Program-made: the position numbers and the translations under genes
The notes under the pieces: model-generated
Told to the model about the DNA's origin: nothing
Database searches by the model: none
Seen by the model: the letters and a program-made list of their open reading frames with translations, nothing else
In this document: one piece after another, positions 33,410 through 46,006 of the stretch
Position numbering within the stretch: the stretch's first letter is position 1
How the letters are laid out: each line of letters starts with the position of its first letter
Origin: Peromyscus leucopus
Taxonomy: Eukaryota; Chordata; Mammalia; Rodentia; Cricetidae
Direction of reading: 5' to 3'
Assembly (NCBI RefSeq): GCF_004664715.2
Contig: NC_051071.1
Coordinates: forward strand, 89,323,436 to 89,387,435
DNA length: 64,000 bases

Positions 33410-33775
33410 TGTGTTATATGTCCAGGTTTGTGGGAGTGCACTTGTGTTTATGTGAGTGTGTACATGTGAATGTTGGTGAACATACCTGTGTCTGCATATG
33501 GAGGTCAGAGGTTGATGCCAGGTTTTCATTGATGACCCTCCACTTTCTTTTTCAAGGCAGGTCCCTCACTGAATCTAGAGCTCATTGACTTGGCTAGGCT
33601 GACTGGCTGATGAGTTTCAAGTGTCCACCTCTGTATCCTTCATCACTGGAGTTACAGATGAGAACTACTGTGCCTGGGTACTTTTACATGTGTTCTAGGC
33701 ATTTAAGCTCAGGTCCTAATGGCTTCACAACAAACCTGTTGCTGAATGGGCCATCTCCACAGCCCTACAAATCTG
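33410..33775 (-). repeat. Rodent SINE/LTR-like interspersed repeat
   Basis: B3-like blocks: atggaggtcagaggttgatg, ttcaaggcaggtccctcact, tacagatgagaactactgtg and tgaatgggccatctccac. A typical antisense rodent repeat; exact family not assigned. Confidence 0.55.
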
Positions 33776-34268
33776 TTTTGATGTGTGGAAAACACCAATT
33801 AATTTTTAAGAAAAAGATAAACATAAAAATCAGTTATTATATGAACTGTCTTCTGTGTGGATCTGAAGTGAGGTGATTGGTCCATCTGTTTCCATCTGTC
33901 CTCTGTTCACCTTCCCTGACGGCCAAGGTCTGAATGCTTTCCAAATCTGCTTGTTTGTGCCCTGTGTAGATGGCACATCTTAACCCAGCAGAGCACAGAC
34001 AAGACAGACAGTGTAGACACTGTCACAGGAAGCTTTCAGACATAAGTTCTAAAAAACGTGATGTACAGATATGCTTAGAAAATGTAGACACAAAGAAGAA
34101 CTTTCTTAGCTGTTTCTTCCTTTTCTTTTTAGAAACTGTGAAATGCTCTTAATCTGTATTTTTACTTCTTCTGCTACCAGTATTTTATAAGAAATTGGAC
34201 AATGGAACAATGGCCTTAGTGTATGATTTATTAGTCATCATGATTTGTGATTGATTATTTTGGCTAGT

Positions 34269-34675
34269 GTGCTGGTTATTTTTTTGTCAACTTGGCACTA
34301 GCCAGAGTCATGTAGGAGAAGGAACCTCAATTAAGGAAACTCATCCATCAGGTTTGCCTGTAGGCAAGTCTGTGGGCATTTTTTGATTAATGATGGATGT
34401 GGGAGGGGCTACCCCACTGGGGGCAGTGCCACCTCTGGGCAGGTGGTTCTGAGTTGTTTAAGAAAGCATGCTGGCAAGTCATAAGGAGCAAGCCAGTAAG
34501 GAACACCTCTCTGTGGCCTCAGCTTCCATTCCTGCCTCCAAGATCCTGCCTTGAATTCCTGTCTGACTTTCCTTGGGGATGGACTGTGACATGGGATATG
34601 TAAGCCCCATAAATCCCATTCTCCACAAGTTGCTTTTGGTCATGGTGTTCATGGCAGCCACAGAAACCTAAGAAG
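34269..34675 (+). repeat. Rodent interspersed repeat (copy 3 of 3)
   Basis: Runs from tgctggttatttttttgtca to cagccacagaaacctaagaa. Same order of blocks as 16811-17222. Intron 10. Confidence 0.72.
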
Positions 34676-34979
34676 GACAATTCAAACACTTCCTTAACAT
34701 AATCTGTGGAAGAAAGCTATTAAATTATTTTCAGGGTCAATATCAGTATTTGCTTTATCAGTTATGTTCAGGAGGTCAGAGATGCTTCTCATGTTTGGAT
34801 CCAGCAAAGCCTTTGTACTTTGTCTAACTATACAACTAGGAGCTGGGTTTGAATTTTGTAGCACATAAGCTCCTTTGGTTCAACAGATTATAGGCTTTAG
34901 GTGGCAGCCAAACACTGAGGAGAAGGCATTGAAAGAAATAATTGGACACAGACATTTATCCTGTGCATACTTACATGCC

Positions 34980-37094
34980 TATTGAAAATCATTTACCCAA
35001 AATGCATGTGAAGTCTGATGTTCATTGGAACATTATGCACTGTAACCAAGTTAAGGAATTTAATGGTCTACTAAAGAAAATGTGACTCAGAATGCTGCTT
35101 ATCTTTAAAATAGGAATTTGTAACAATATGGATAGAACTGAAGATCTGAGGAATGTCATGCAAAGTCAAATAATCTAAACCCAGAAAGCCAAACATGTTT
35201 CACTTACATGTGGATCATAAAGCGATTGACCTCCAGGCAGCATAGTGTACACTTTGCCAGGAAGAGAGGAGACACATATGGGCTGAGAGTATAAAATCTG
35301 TTAAATAGAAGAAGTAGGATTTTTTTCCTTTGAGACAGATTGTACAGCACATTCAATCCAGCAAATATTAATACACATTTCAAAGATTCTGAGAATATAT
35401 TTCTAATGTGTTACCACAGAAATGATACATATTTGTAGTGATGGCTATCATTTAATTTAGTTTTATATAATGATTTCACAAAATTGTTCATGAATTATGT
35501 TATTTTTATTTCTTAAATGTGTAGCTATAGGTTGTCAATCTACAATTATAAGATCTAAAAAGTCAAATAGAAAGTAGTTGTTGTATGTATGGTTAAGTAT
35601 GGCTGGGGCCATTAGGTTCCCTTTCTAAGTTCTTGGTTTTGTTGATAAAAACATATGAAAGTAAACACAGATGGAACTTGAGGACACTTTTTTGGAGACA
35701 GAGAGGGGGAAAATGTCTTGAGCACCAGGGAACGGGTGTGGGGGAAATGGAAAAGTGGAGAGAGAAAGTTGTGCATTTAGTAGAGTAAAGTTAAACAGAT
35801 GAGCCTTGAAAGCAAGATTGGCTCGTTAGGAGAGGAAGGAATCCCAGGTCCTCTGCTCTATGGTTGTTTATGGGGTGCTCAGGTCACGTCCTCTGCTGTA
35901 TGTTTGGACCTTTGAGCCAGGACCACAGCTGTGACCTGACAGGCCTAGAACTTGTCATGTAGCCCAGGCTAGCTTCAGTCTGCAGCAGTCCTTATGCCGC
36001 TGTCTCCCAAGTCCAGGAATTTGGAGGTTTTGCTTCCTGCTCTTCTCAGAGTCTTACCCATTCTTAGGTTGTCCTTTTCTTTTCCATTCTTTTCTTTAAT
36101 CTGGCCTTTGGTAGATTATAAAATGGAATTTTTCTTTAATGTAGAAGGAAACTAGTCTCCAACAAGGTACCCCCCCCATCTGATCTGGATATCTTACCAC
36201 CACTGTGTACCTAGATAAAGAGAATCACTGACCTCTTACTGTCAGTTGAGAAGGTGTTATGTAGCTGGCTGTTAGGATCCAATCATGCATCTGTCTAGAG
36301 GAACCTGACATGTGTGTCCAGGTAACAGATAACTGCTGAGGGCCTTTTATTCCCTCTCCTCCTGCTTACCATCCTCTAACATACCAACACAAATTATTTC
36401 TTCATAAATAGGCATAACTGAATTTATTTTTTGAGCTCTTTGGAAACCATGCAGGAAGTTGTTGGCCTATTTTATGGATGATCATCAAGGCTTTAAAGAT
36501 GTCTCTACAGTCCATGTCTGCAGTAAGCTGTTGAGGAGAGATTCCCTCCACTGTTTCACATTTTCATTCTTACTTTTCTGTAAATCAACACAGCCTGAAT
36601 ATGAAAACTCCTTGGAGTTTTATTAATCTTTATGTTTCTCTCCTTATACATTAGGAGTGATACTTACCAACTTTGTTAGTTAAATTGGAGTGATGGGTTG
36701 GGTTGCCTGACTAAATATCACAGGCTCAGTGGATTTAAAAGTAAATGAGTCTTCACACTGCAGTGTGAGAGTCTGAGGTGAGGATTCTCTCCCAGGCTCT
36801 TCCTGTCTGGCCACCTTCTCTCATCCCTCTCCTGGCAGACACTGCATTGCTGTTTCTTCCCATAATGAGGACACAGATTACATATGATGCTCCACTCTCA
36901 TGATTTCATTTAAAACTAATGTATTCCTACAAGACATATTCTAGGATCATTACCTAAAGGTCATTATCTGATTGTTGGATTTTAGAGGACACACTTCAAT
37001 TAATAGACCTCTGGAAACAAAGAGGATGAATAACTCATGGGACTCATATACTCTGACATTTTTAACAAGAACAATTCCACATTTTCCTTCTATG
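34980..37094. other. Intron 10, old L1-like remnant only
   Basis: 34990-35330 has faint L1 ORF2-end blocks (aacaatatggatagaactga, aacccagaaagccaaac). The remainder shows nothing I can name. Confidence 0.4.
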
Positions 37095-37315
37095 TTTTTT
37101 AAATACTTATTTTATTTTTATGTGTATGAGTGTAGCCTGCATGGATGTATGTGTATCGTGTATGTGCCCTAACCTGTGGAGATCAGAAGGCATCATATCC
37201 ACTAGAACTGGAGTGACAGACAGTTGTGATCCACCATGTGGGTGCTGGCAGCTAAACCTGGGTCCTTTGCAAGAGCAACAACCACTCTTCACTGCTGAGG
37301 CATCTCTCCAGTCCT
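37095..37315 (-). mobile_element. B2 SINE, antisense
   Basis: Reverse B2 with ttatttttatgtgtatgagt, gtggagatcagaaggcatca, gctaaacctgggtcctttgc and catctctccag, lying just before exon 11. Confidence 0.82.
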
Positions 37316-37432
37316 GCTTTTTTTTTTTAATCTATGTGATTTTTTTTTAATCTAGAGAAAAAGCTCAATTGGGATAAAACCATTCTAATGTTGAGTTTGC
37401 TGTTTTCTTTTGCCTTCATTCTCTCCCTGCAG

Positions 37433-37522
37433 AGCTGTCCTGCTACTCTTGGTCACAGGCTTTGAATGTACCAGAAGCATGTCTATCAGGGAGCTCTTCA
37501 TAATTGACAGGGATCACTTTCT
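37433..37522 (+). CDS. Abcg3: Abcg3-like exon 11
   Basis: A 90-bp exon, equal to ABCG2 exon 11, with acceptor tctccctgcag and donor gtgagt. It encodes AVLLLLVTGFECTRSMSIRE and LFIIDRDHF. The frame is open. An antisense LTR-like repeat begins about 60 bp downstream. Confidence 0.87.
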
Positions 37523-37584
37523 GTGAGTAGCCCCTGCTCCAGGATCAAGGGCGGGTAATCAAGTTGATTAAATTCACAGTGAAC

Positions 37585-38010
37585 TGTAGCTAGAGTTTTT
37601 CTGGTCCTGCCTGGCCCACAGTCAGGGCAAATCTCTCTCACCCGCCAGTCCTGCAGCTGCTCAGACCCATCTAAGTAAACACAGAGACTTATATTGCTTA
37701 CAAACTGTATGGCCATGGCAGGCTTCTTGTTATCTAGTTCTTATATCTTAAATTAACCCATTTCTATTAGTCTATAAGTTGCCATGTGGCTTGTGGATTT
37801 CCAGTATCTTAACATGTTGTTTTTCATCACAGAGGCTGGCAGTGTCTCTCTGCCTCAGCCTTTCACTTCCCAAAATTCTCTTCTCTCCTTGTCCTGCCTA
37901 TACTTCCTGCCTGGCTACTGGCCAATCAGCACTTTATTTATACAGAACGATATCCATAGTAGTGAACCTAGAATGTTATCTCATGAAGTACTAGTATTCT
38001 CCACCTTTTT
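37585..38010 (-). mobile_element. LTR-like rodent repeat (family E), antisense
   Basis: On the - strand it has an AATAAAGTGCTGATTGGCC block and ends ACTCTAGCTACA. It is organised like the repeat at 61269-61735 (AATAAAG followed by GGCAGGA). It begins about 60 bp after exon 11. The left border is clear; the right border is approximate and no target duplication was confirmed. Confidence 0.55.
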
Positions 38011-38597
38011 CTTATTTGTTTAGTTGAAAAGAATTTACCATCATTGTGGCACCATGTGTTTGGAGGTATGTAAAGAGATTAATTACTAATACTAATGAAA
38101 AATGGATGGGAAATCAAGAGCAGAGGTGTCTGCTGCTCAGTGAAAGTCTCAAACTTGGGGTGTGGTCACCAGATCTCAGTGCTGGAGATAGCACAGTAGT
38201 AGGGGGCTGAAAATCACAGATTTATAAACCCTCCAAAGAAAGATGTTAGGGATTTCATAGAGCTTAAGTATAGTGGTTTTGAAGCAAATTGGAGATTTGG
38301 AGACATACAGCTGCCCAAGAATGAGAATCCTCTGTATGGAGGGCTGGAAAGAGCCAGACAGCAGCTGTGTAAAAATGAGCTGTTTATCTCCTGTGTTTTT
38401 CAAACATGGAAGAACCTTTCCATGGTGGCCTATGCTTAGGATTCACTGCTCTCAAAGATGGCCAAGATTTGACTCCAAGTACAGGCCAAGGAGAGGAGTC
38501 ATCAGAGAGGAACTGAGATCCTTGCTCAGATGGAAGAGTGTTTGCTTTGTGTGCCTAACACTCCATGTTAGATCCACAGTACCACAAACCCTGAGCA

Positions 38598-38722
38598 TGG
38601 TTGTACTTCTGTAATCCCAGCACTTGGGGCCAGGGTAGAGACAGGAGGATGGTCATTCTTGGCTGCATATGGAGTTTAAGGCCAGCCTGCACTGGTGATG
38701 CTATATCAAGAAAAATCAGAGA
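38598..38722 (+). mobile_element. Old B1 SINE
   Basis: Diverged B1 with tctgtaatcccagcacttgg, agtttaaggccagcctgca and a tail near aagaaaaa. Intron 11. Confidence 0.65.
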
Positions 38723-39304
38723 TACAATGAAGACACTGAAGGAGAAGAGCTTGGAAATTGGAAGGGCCAGGAAGGGAAAGGATAAGGTTTGGTATCTGGT
38801 AAAGATCCATGGTTGTGAAGGGAGATTACTGAAGGAATACATCTGTCCTAAAGTGAGAGTAGCTGGAGAGAAGGATGTAGTGTCCTGAAGGGGCACTGTG
38901 ACCTCAGAGTGACAGTGTCACCTTCTTCATGAGAACTGGAAGGAGAGAAGTCTCCATGACCACTGTCTGAGGTGAGGTAGGAATGAGCTGCTCCTCAGGG
39001 AGCCAGCTTCAGAGGGGAAGAGACTCTGAGGAGAGAGGGCACATCAGGCTGTCCCTGGAGGGGCTGTTGTGTGACTAGAGTGGACAAAACAGGGAAGAGT
39101 TCTCTGATGGGGAGAATCCTAGTGAGAATGTCATAAGGATGCTGGCCTAGGGATGCTGGTCCCTAAGATGGGGATGTGTATGGGAGTCAGCCTGGAGCAC
39201 CTGCCACCAGGTGCTCTGTGGTGGCAGAAGTCAGCTTAGCCAGCATCTCACCTGTGTCTTCTGGACTAATCTAAGGATGTTTAACATGATCTTTGTCTCT
39301 GTAG

Positions 39305-39429
39305 ACATGAGCATACCAGTGGATACTACAGAGTGCCTTCATATTTCTTTGGGAAATTGCTGGGTGGTCTGGTACCCAGCTTGTTATTACGAAGTATTAC
39401 ATTTACTGTTATAGTATTCAGCACACTTC
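39305..39429 (+). CDS. Abcg3: Abcg3-like exon 12, donor not recognisable
   Basis: After acceptor ctctgtag the sequence reads HEHTSGYYRVPSYFFGKLLG, GLVPSLLLRSITFTVIVFST, matching ABCG2 TM helices 3-4. ABCG2 exon 12 is 125 bp; at that distance (39429) the next bases are ac, not gt. The first nearby GT, at 39443, would break the phase. The donor may be lost, or a divergent border may be used. Confidence 0.8.
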
Positions 39430-41429
39430 ACTGCATTCCTATGTGTCACTGTCCAATAGTGACAGGAGAACCCCATTTTGTTGTAGTTGTCCACAGCCTC
39501 TGGCTCTTACAATCCTTCTAGCCTCTTACATCCTGATCCTTGATCCTTGGGAGGAGGGGTGTGATACACAGATGTCCCATTCAGGGCTGGATCCTCTGTA
39601 GTCTCTCTTCTTTGTATGTTGACCTGTGGTGGGTCTGTGTTAATCACTGTCTCCTGCAAAAGGAAGCTTCTCTGATGAAGGTGTGAGATGTTCTAATCTA
39701 TGAATGTCAGTACAACTCATTAGAGGTCAGTTTAATACCACATCCATTTGGAATAATAACAGTAGATTCTCCTCTGGGCCCTGGGACCCCACTAGCCACA
39801 GTGTCAGACATGATTCCCATTTCATAGAGCAGGACATAAATACAATCAGAAAATGAATGGTCGGTCACTGCCATTGTAGTTGTCTGTCCAGTGTCCCCTG
39901 TGTACTTCCTTCCCCCAAGGAAAGAAAAGCAGAAAAGATCCAGTTGGTGTGGTCACTGCCCTTGAGCATACTTGTCACTTTATCCCATGTCTCCATGTCT
40001 CCTGGAAACCCTCCCCCATATTCCAGCATTTCTAACTCACTGCCCATAGTGACAGCATCCAATCAAGATGAAAGTCACCACAGACAGGAGACAAAGAAAA
40101 ACTGATGGAGAGTTGCGTCCCATCATATTCAGGATTGGACTCAGTCCTCTACTTTGTTTGCTGGCCTGGACTGTAAGTGAGTTTCTGTAAAAGTAGATTT
40201 GGCATTCTGGTTCTTAGACCTAAAAACCTGTAACATTCTTGGGTGCTCCTGTTGGGGTATGGTGATGTGGTTTTCACCTCCTTCATTGCTGGGGTGCTGG
40301 ACTCTCAGGGCACAGGGCAGTAGACAGTCAGGGCACTTTTGGAGTAGATTGGCTCCGCTACCATCCCAGAGCAAGGATCCCACAGCACAGTGTAAAGAAC
40401 AAGGCCCAGGAAACATTTTAAGGAGTTCTGCCTGTTGTTGGTTGTGTCCTCCTACCCCAGAGTGTAGAAGGGAAGCCTAGTCACCTTCCAGAGCCCAGAA
40501 CTGCCTGAGCATTGTTATAGGAAATTTTAAAAAGTAAAATGCAGTTGTACAGTGACTCCAGTGCATTGAGTGGAGTTAAGTTAAAGAGGATTGAATGTGT
40601 ACATATAAATAAGATGGATGGAGCCTGTGTGATCCCTCACCTTTTCCCTTCTCATGTGTTCATTCAAGATGGAGAATATGTGTTCACAACACAGTAAGTT
40701 TATCCTGGAGAGTATATGGCTGGAAATTTCAAAAGGAATACATGAGATATTATGATGATAAACTGTCTCCTGGAAGTCTCCCTACATTCTGTGATGTAGA
40801 TTGGCCTGTGTTGGGTTAGGAATCCAGATGCAATTCCTCGAATACCAGAGAAACAAGTAAACAAATAAAAGAAAACTATAATATACACTGGTAGGAATGC
40901 ATACCTCCTCAGATGTATAGAGGCTTCCGTCCTTCCCCATGCTGCTGCTAATATGATGAAGACAATCTTAGAGTAACTCAGAACTAAAGAGATTTGTTTA
41001 AGATTAGAATTGCTCTCAGAAGGGCTAGAGCCTCTCTCCACGTGAATGTTCCATGTCTCCTATCTTAGGGAGTCCACAGGCATTCCCACCAGGGAAACTA
41101 AAATCAGTTTCTCATCAATTGTGTTGAGGATCTCTCCTCCACTTTGCTTTCTCTTAGGTTACAAAGTTTTCATCCAGACTCGTCTGCTAAAATTTTCAGC
41201 CCATGGTTTCTTGCTTGGGGACCACATGCTGCTAAAAATCTGAAAAACAAAACAAAACAGAAAATAAATTGAAAGAGACCTGGGAGGCCCCTTCCTGTGC
41301 TGTTAACTGAGAGCACAGTCCAGAAGGTTGAAGAGGTGGGACACTTTACACCCAAGAGAAAGGCTGCTGACATCATTGCCCAGGGGAAATGCAAAATCTC
41401 AACAAGATTGTTGTCCTTTGTTTCATGTC
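39430..41429. other. Intron 12 region: no exon recognised
   Basis: About 2 kb searched for the ABCG2 exon 13 coding pattern without success; only low-level fragments of chance similarity near 40020-40060. No RNA gene, clear repeat or long ORF seen. Confidence 0.4.
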
Positions 41430-42634
41430 TTGTCTGTCCTGTGTGTCAGCAGTTGATTCAAGGATACTTTGTTGTCCAGTGGCTAACTTTTGCCACAATG
41501 AAAGTTAACTCCATATGCAGTTTCATCAATGCCCATATTTTCTCTGATGTAGGTTGGTACTGCCAGGAGCCGACATGTCTCATAGTCATAACAAAAAAGA
41601 AAAATTTTCTAAGTTATTAAAACATTTTAAATGCCATATTCTGTAGATCTCTGAAGGGTTTGAAGATGACCTGTCTATCTAAAATATATCTGCTCAATTT
41701 TTAAAACATACCTAATATGACTACATGTTCTATTATAATGTCTAACTACTAACTTTCATTTCTTTATATCCTAATAGTTGGTAATAATAACATTCAAGGA
41801 TCAGAAAATTGCATTACATTGTTAAATGAATGGTATAAGTACAATTAGAAATATACATATAGCATTTTCTAACAATATCAATTTCAATATATATATATAT
41901 ATATAGTATACAATATAAAACAATCCAATCCAATGTAAAGTATTTAAAACTAGTAATTGTCTTTTTCTTTTCTTTTTTCTTTTAACAAGAACCTTATATC
42001 TAATCTCCTTTGCTTAGCCTTTTTCCTAACCCTTGACAACAACTTGTAATCAACCCCCCCTAAACAAAGAAAATTATCCCAGACCCAAAACCCATTAAAA
42101 GACCAAAAAACCACCCGCCCCACACCACCTCTTTGGGAATGTGGGTGTCGTATTCTTAAAATTGCTTCCTTCTGGGTATGGGTGAAGGCATCTTTATCCT
42201 GAAAAGAAAAATTTTTGGGTTATTTGACAAGTCCTGTATCATTTGTCCAGTCTCTGCATAATAGGAAATTTCAGGGCTTGTTTCAAGTCCTTGTTCGAGT
42301 AGTCTGTCAGGCTGGATCATCTCAGCTAGTCATCTCAAAATTGTCCTGACCAGTTTGTAGTCAAAAGTCGATCTTTCCGTGGTGTTAATCAGCTTAATGG
42401 CTTTATCATAGTCCATGTGGAATCATCGTTGTGGGATCCTGTCATCCTTTTGAAGATTTCAAAGTTACTGTTAGGTGTGATTATGGTTCACTGCAGACTT
42501 TTTTTGTGTGTGTGCCTTCTCTGTGGCTTGGAGTAATCACAGTCTGATAAATGTCTCTCTCTCAGAACCATGAATGAATGGTCATAGGCAAGCAGATTTT
42601 TCATGAATTCATACCACGAACATTGGACACCAGA
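41430..42634 (-). mobile_element. Second non-autonomous LTR element, internal part
   Basis: Reads on the - strand from the primer site (42615-42632) leftwards. 42480-42620 starts like the 7040 element (gaattcatgaaaaa) and keeps about 40 bases of the TGFBR1 segment (catggttctgagagagagac, tttatcagactgtgatt). 42100-42480 matches 8000-8330. 41430-42060 matches the post-pol region of the provirus at 20340-21000. No 3' LTR is seen at the left end, so the element is truncated there. No gag, pro or pol. Confidence 0.82.
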
Positions 42635-43147
42635 TGTAGCAGGAATCTTAACAATTCTTATTAATAAAATCAAACCTGAGGCCAGTTATTGGGGTCAATG
42701 CTGGTAGATCAGAGAGACAGACAGAACAAGCCACAGCTTCCTCACCTCGCTAGATCCTCAGCTGGTCTTGTTTCCTCAGACTGGAGGCCTCTGAGTCCTC
42801 ATCCAGAATGGGTCTCAGCTGAATTGCTGCTCAAAAGCCTGAATGCTTAACCAGGCCAAATGCTTAACTAGCCAAATGCTTCTAGTTTCTGGTCCTCATG
42901 CCTTAGATACCTTTCTGCTTTCTACCACCACTCCCTGGGATTAAAGGCTTGCTTTCTGGGATTAAAGGCATGAGTCACCATGCCTGTCTGTATCCTTGAA
43001 CACATGGATTTCTGCCTTTGGAATGCTAGGATTAAAGGTGTGAATGCCACCATTTTCTAGCCTCTGTATCTAGCGGCTGTTCTGTCTCTGACCCCAGATA
43101 AATTTATTAGGGTGCACAATATTTTGGGGAACAAAATACCACCACAC
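42635..43147 (-). repeat. 5' LTR, family B, of the second non-autonomous element
   Basis: On the - strand it starts near TGTGGTGGTA and ends AGATTCCTGCTACA, followed by TC and the primer site. Homologous to 8793-9321 and 62173-62661. The right border may be off by a base or two. Confidence 0.85.
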
Positions 43148-43239
43148 AAGGAAAATCATTAATATTAAGATTTAAAAGTCTCATTTATTATTTTTTAATG
43201 ATAATAAAAACTTGTTGATGTAACTAATACGGTTTTCCT

Positions 43240-43420
43240 GTTAAAAGTTCAATTTGATGAGTGCCCCCTTCCCCTGACTTCCATCTACCCCCTCCGCATC
43301 CACTTCTCCCACGGGCTTGAAGAAAGCATGGCACATCAAGTTGAGGTAGGGCCAAGCTCCTCCCTAGAGACATTTCTTGTGTCTTGAGGTTCCTCACTCT
43401 CCAGTGAATTTAGCTTGTGT
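43240..43420 (-). mobile_element. L1 3'UTR fragment
   Basis: A C-rich tract (ccccttcccctgacttccat) followed by agaaagcatggcacatcaag is the reverse complement of a rodent L1 3'UTR, including its polypurine segment. Confidence 0.6.
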
Positions 43421-43954
43421 CAAGTTGACATAAAATGAGCCAAGACCGTGTTCTTCTAGCATGTGTTCTTAGATGACAGCAGTTTTATTAGAATTAGTCA
43501 CTACAGTTGGCCTGTCTTATTGTCAAAGATTTAACCAATCATACACTGAAAATATATGAAACAAATGATTCTTGTGCTCTGAATATCACCATCCCATGAA
43601 TTATACAGTATAAGCTATATAGCTACATAAATTGGATATTATAAGGAATCTAAAGACGATTTTATATATGTAGGATGGGAGTACATAAAGTTATGTTCAT
43701 AGGTTGTATGTCATTTTAAAATCTGTAGGGTCTGGCTCCTGCAGAGTGGGGTGGCAAGTCTTCATTTAAAAACCACAAAGAGCCTTGGATTTGCAAAAAA
43801 TGTAGAAAGATGTTTAGAGTTTACTTAAAGAATGTTTTAAAGAGCCCGTCTGAGCAGAAATGGTCAGATGGATGAATGGGACTTGAAAAGGGAGATCTTT
43901 TCTAGAATTCTTAGTCACTTGACTGGTTCTAATTCATGGTTTTGCTCTTCATAG

Positions 43955-44044
43955 TTTTTCTCAGGTCTGTCACTATATTCAGGAAGCTTAGTACCTGGGC
44001 TCTCATGGATTCAGTACTTGAGCATTCCTCATTGTGGATTTACA
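43955..44044 (+). CDS. Abcg3: Abcg3-like exon 14 (TM helix 5 end)
   Basis: A 90-bp exon, the ABCG2 exon 14 size, with acceptor ctcttcatag and donor gtaagt. It encodes FFSGLSLYSGSLVPGLSWIQ and YLSIPHCGFT and is open. The preceding ABCG2 exon 13 was not found between 39430 and 43954; a non-autonomous LTR element occupies 41430-43147 of that interval. Confidence 0.87.
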
Positions 44045-44847
44045 GTAAGTCTGTCCCTGTACTTGGGTCTCCAACTGTACTGACTGAAATGAATCCCAAC
44101 CCAGTCCTTTCCCCAGCTGTAATCTCTAACCAGCAGCTGCCCAGGATTTTCCTTCCAGGAGCAAAAGATGAGAGCTTTCCTGTTAATTCTAGCCAAAGGT
44201 CAGTGAGTCATCTGGGGTTTTCCCCAGTCACGTGTTATTTGAGAGACATAAAGGGTGAGAAAAACCCCAGGGTAAAGAGAGAAGATAGATGATATGATGA
44301 GAAGTATGCAGTTGTGACTCTATTCAATACAGTAATAATGAAAGGATCCGGGACTAAGATATATAGTTTATATCAGGAAATTAAAAGAAAGAGAAACCAT
44401 GTGATAGCCATAGACATATTGGAATTGCCATGCTTTCTCTGCAGTAAAGTGTGTCTTAACAGACTTTCTTACGCCCATAATCTCAACGGATTTTGATGAA
44501 AAGAAGCAAGAAATATTGTTACTATAAATCAATGGTATTGTTTTAATTACAGTGCTTACATGGTTATGGACTGGGCAGAGAAGGAGGTGCCTGAAGTAAT
44601 CTAGTTGGAGAGTCCACCTCTTAGTAGTTGGGAAACCCCATCATTTCAATCCTAACCCTCCTGAGTGTGAGGGAGGGGTACTGCTTTGCTGGGCAGACTG
44701 AACTCGGTGAGGGTTTGTTCGTTTAATTTTTTTTCTTTTTGCAAATTACAGTCAAGATTGAATTTGAATTTATAGCTGTGTTTAATCTTTAGAAACTTAT
44801 AGAAATATTAAACTATTTGCCTTTCTCTGTTTTTGTTTGTGTTACAG

Positions 44848-44933
44848 GCTTTGCAACACAATGAATTCCTGGGACAAAACTTCTGTCCAGAACATAACAC
44901 ATCAGAAATCAGTAGATGTCAGAACTATGTAAT
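44848..44933 (+). CDS. Abcg3: Abcg3-like exon 15 (extracellular loop)
   Basis: An 86-bp exon with acceptor tgtgttacag and donor gtaagc encodes ALQHNEFLGQNFCPEHNTSE and ISRCQNYV. It is the large extracellular loop: the first two of the three loop cysteines of ABCG2 and an N-glycosylation sequon (NTS) are visible. Phase fits exon 16, which supplies the third Cys. Confidence 0.88.
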
Positions 44934-45374
44934 GTAAGCCTGAGTTCAGTGTCATAATGGAGACATAGAATGCCCCTAGACTCAGAAGGAAAACCCATAC
45001 TTTCAGGATTAACACTGTCCCCTGCTGGTTCCCCAGAGAGAATCACTGTAATCAGTGCACACAGGGATGTGTTTTGATCCTACTGCTCTATGGTGTAGAA
45101 TGTGCAGAAAGGGTTCTTTGGGGGCTTTTAAAAATGATTTTGGTGTCTTGGTTGTGGATTTGAGTTCCTTGTTTCAGAACATTTGAGTTTGACCTAGGCT
45201 GCTCTGATAGTAAACAAGGGCACTCAGTTTCTACATGTATAGATATCATGGTACCTGTGAGCAGAGCCCAAGAACATCAGGGCAGCAAGGGCCAAAAGGA
45301 CTAAGCTTTGCCTGCCAGCATTCAGGGTCTTCCCTATGTCTCACACCCTAGAGGACTTCAAGAAATTAAAGGCT

Positions 45375-45421
<47 letters not shown>
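45375..45421. repeat. (TG)n microsatellite
   Basis: A pure TG run of about 23 units in intron 15. Confidence 0.96.
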
Positions 45422-45427
<6 letters not shown>

Positions 45428-45937
45428 TGCAGGATATGTCCTTCAATGAAAGAAACACATATTTCAGTACATTGAGAAGGAAATGTCAATTTTGTCTAAT
45501 ACCACTAAAATAGAAACAAAAAATTTTAATAAAATTAAAATGTATTATTTTAAAGTTACAATACCTTCCCTTTCTACTTTTGCTCTCATTGATTTGATTT
45601 TGATCTATAAATGAGACAGGCATATGCTGATGTGTTAGATCTCTCAAGGATGTTCAAAATAATAATGAATAGTAGTAACCCAAATTGTGTTTGAATTATT
45701 GATAACAAAACAAATATGTGGAGATATCTTATTTCCAATATCTCCTCTTTTCTGGTGTGGTGTGTCATTTATCTAATACAAATTCTTTACCAGTTTCTTG
45801 TCAGAAGGATGGGGATGTGTAAAGTGAAACCAGGGACAGGCCATCCACAGACCTCATACACAAAAGGATGGTCTTCACAAAAAGAGGAAGAAGAAATCTG
45901 CCCCCGTTAAATCCTAAGAGATACAAGAAAATCGATA

Positions 45938-46006
45938 TACACAGAGATGGACACACACAGGGATGGAGACACACAGGGATGGAGACACACAGGGATGGAG
46001 ACACGA
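45938..46006. repeat. Minisatellite, 16-bp units
   Basis: About four tandem copies of gatggagacacacagg. Confidence 0.92.

Noticed and set aside
33085..33588. 167-codon ORF with Cys-Val and Arg-Glu runs
   Set aside because: It crosses a TG/GA/GACA compound microsatellite; overlapping long ORFs on the opposite strand have the same cause.
41297..41620. 107-codon ORF with a basic TPKRKAADIIAQGKCK segment
   Set aside because: Its second half is the start of the non-autonomous LTR element. The first half looks peptide-like, but I could not connect it to any family or splice structure.
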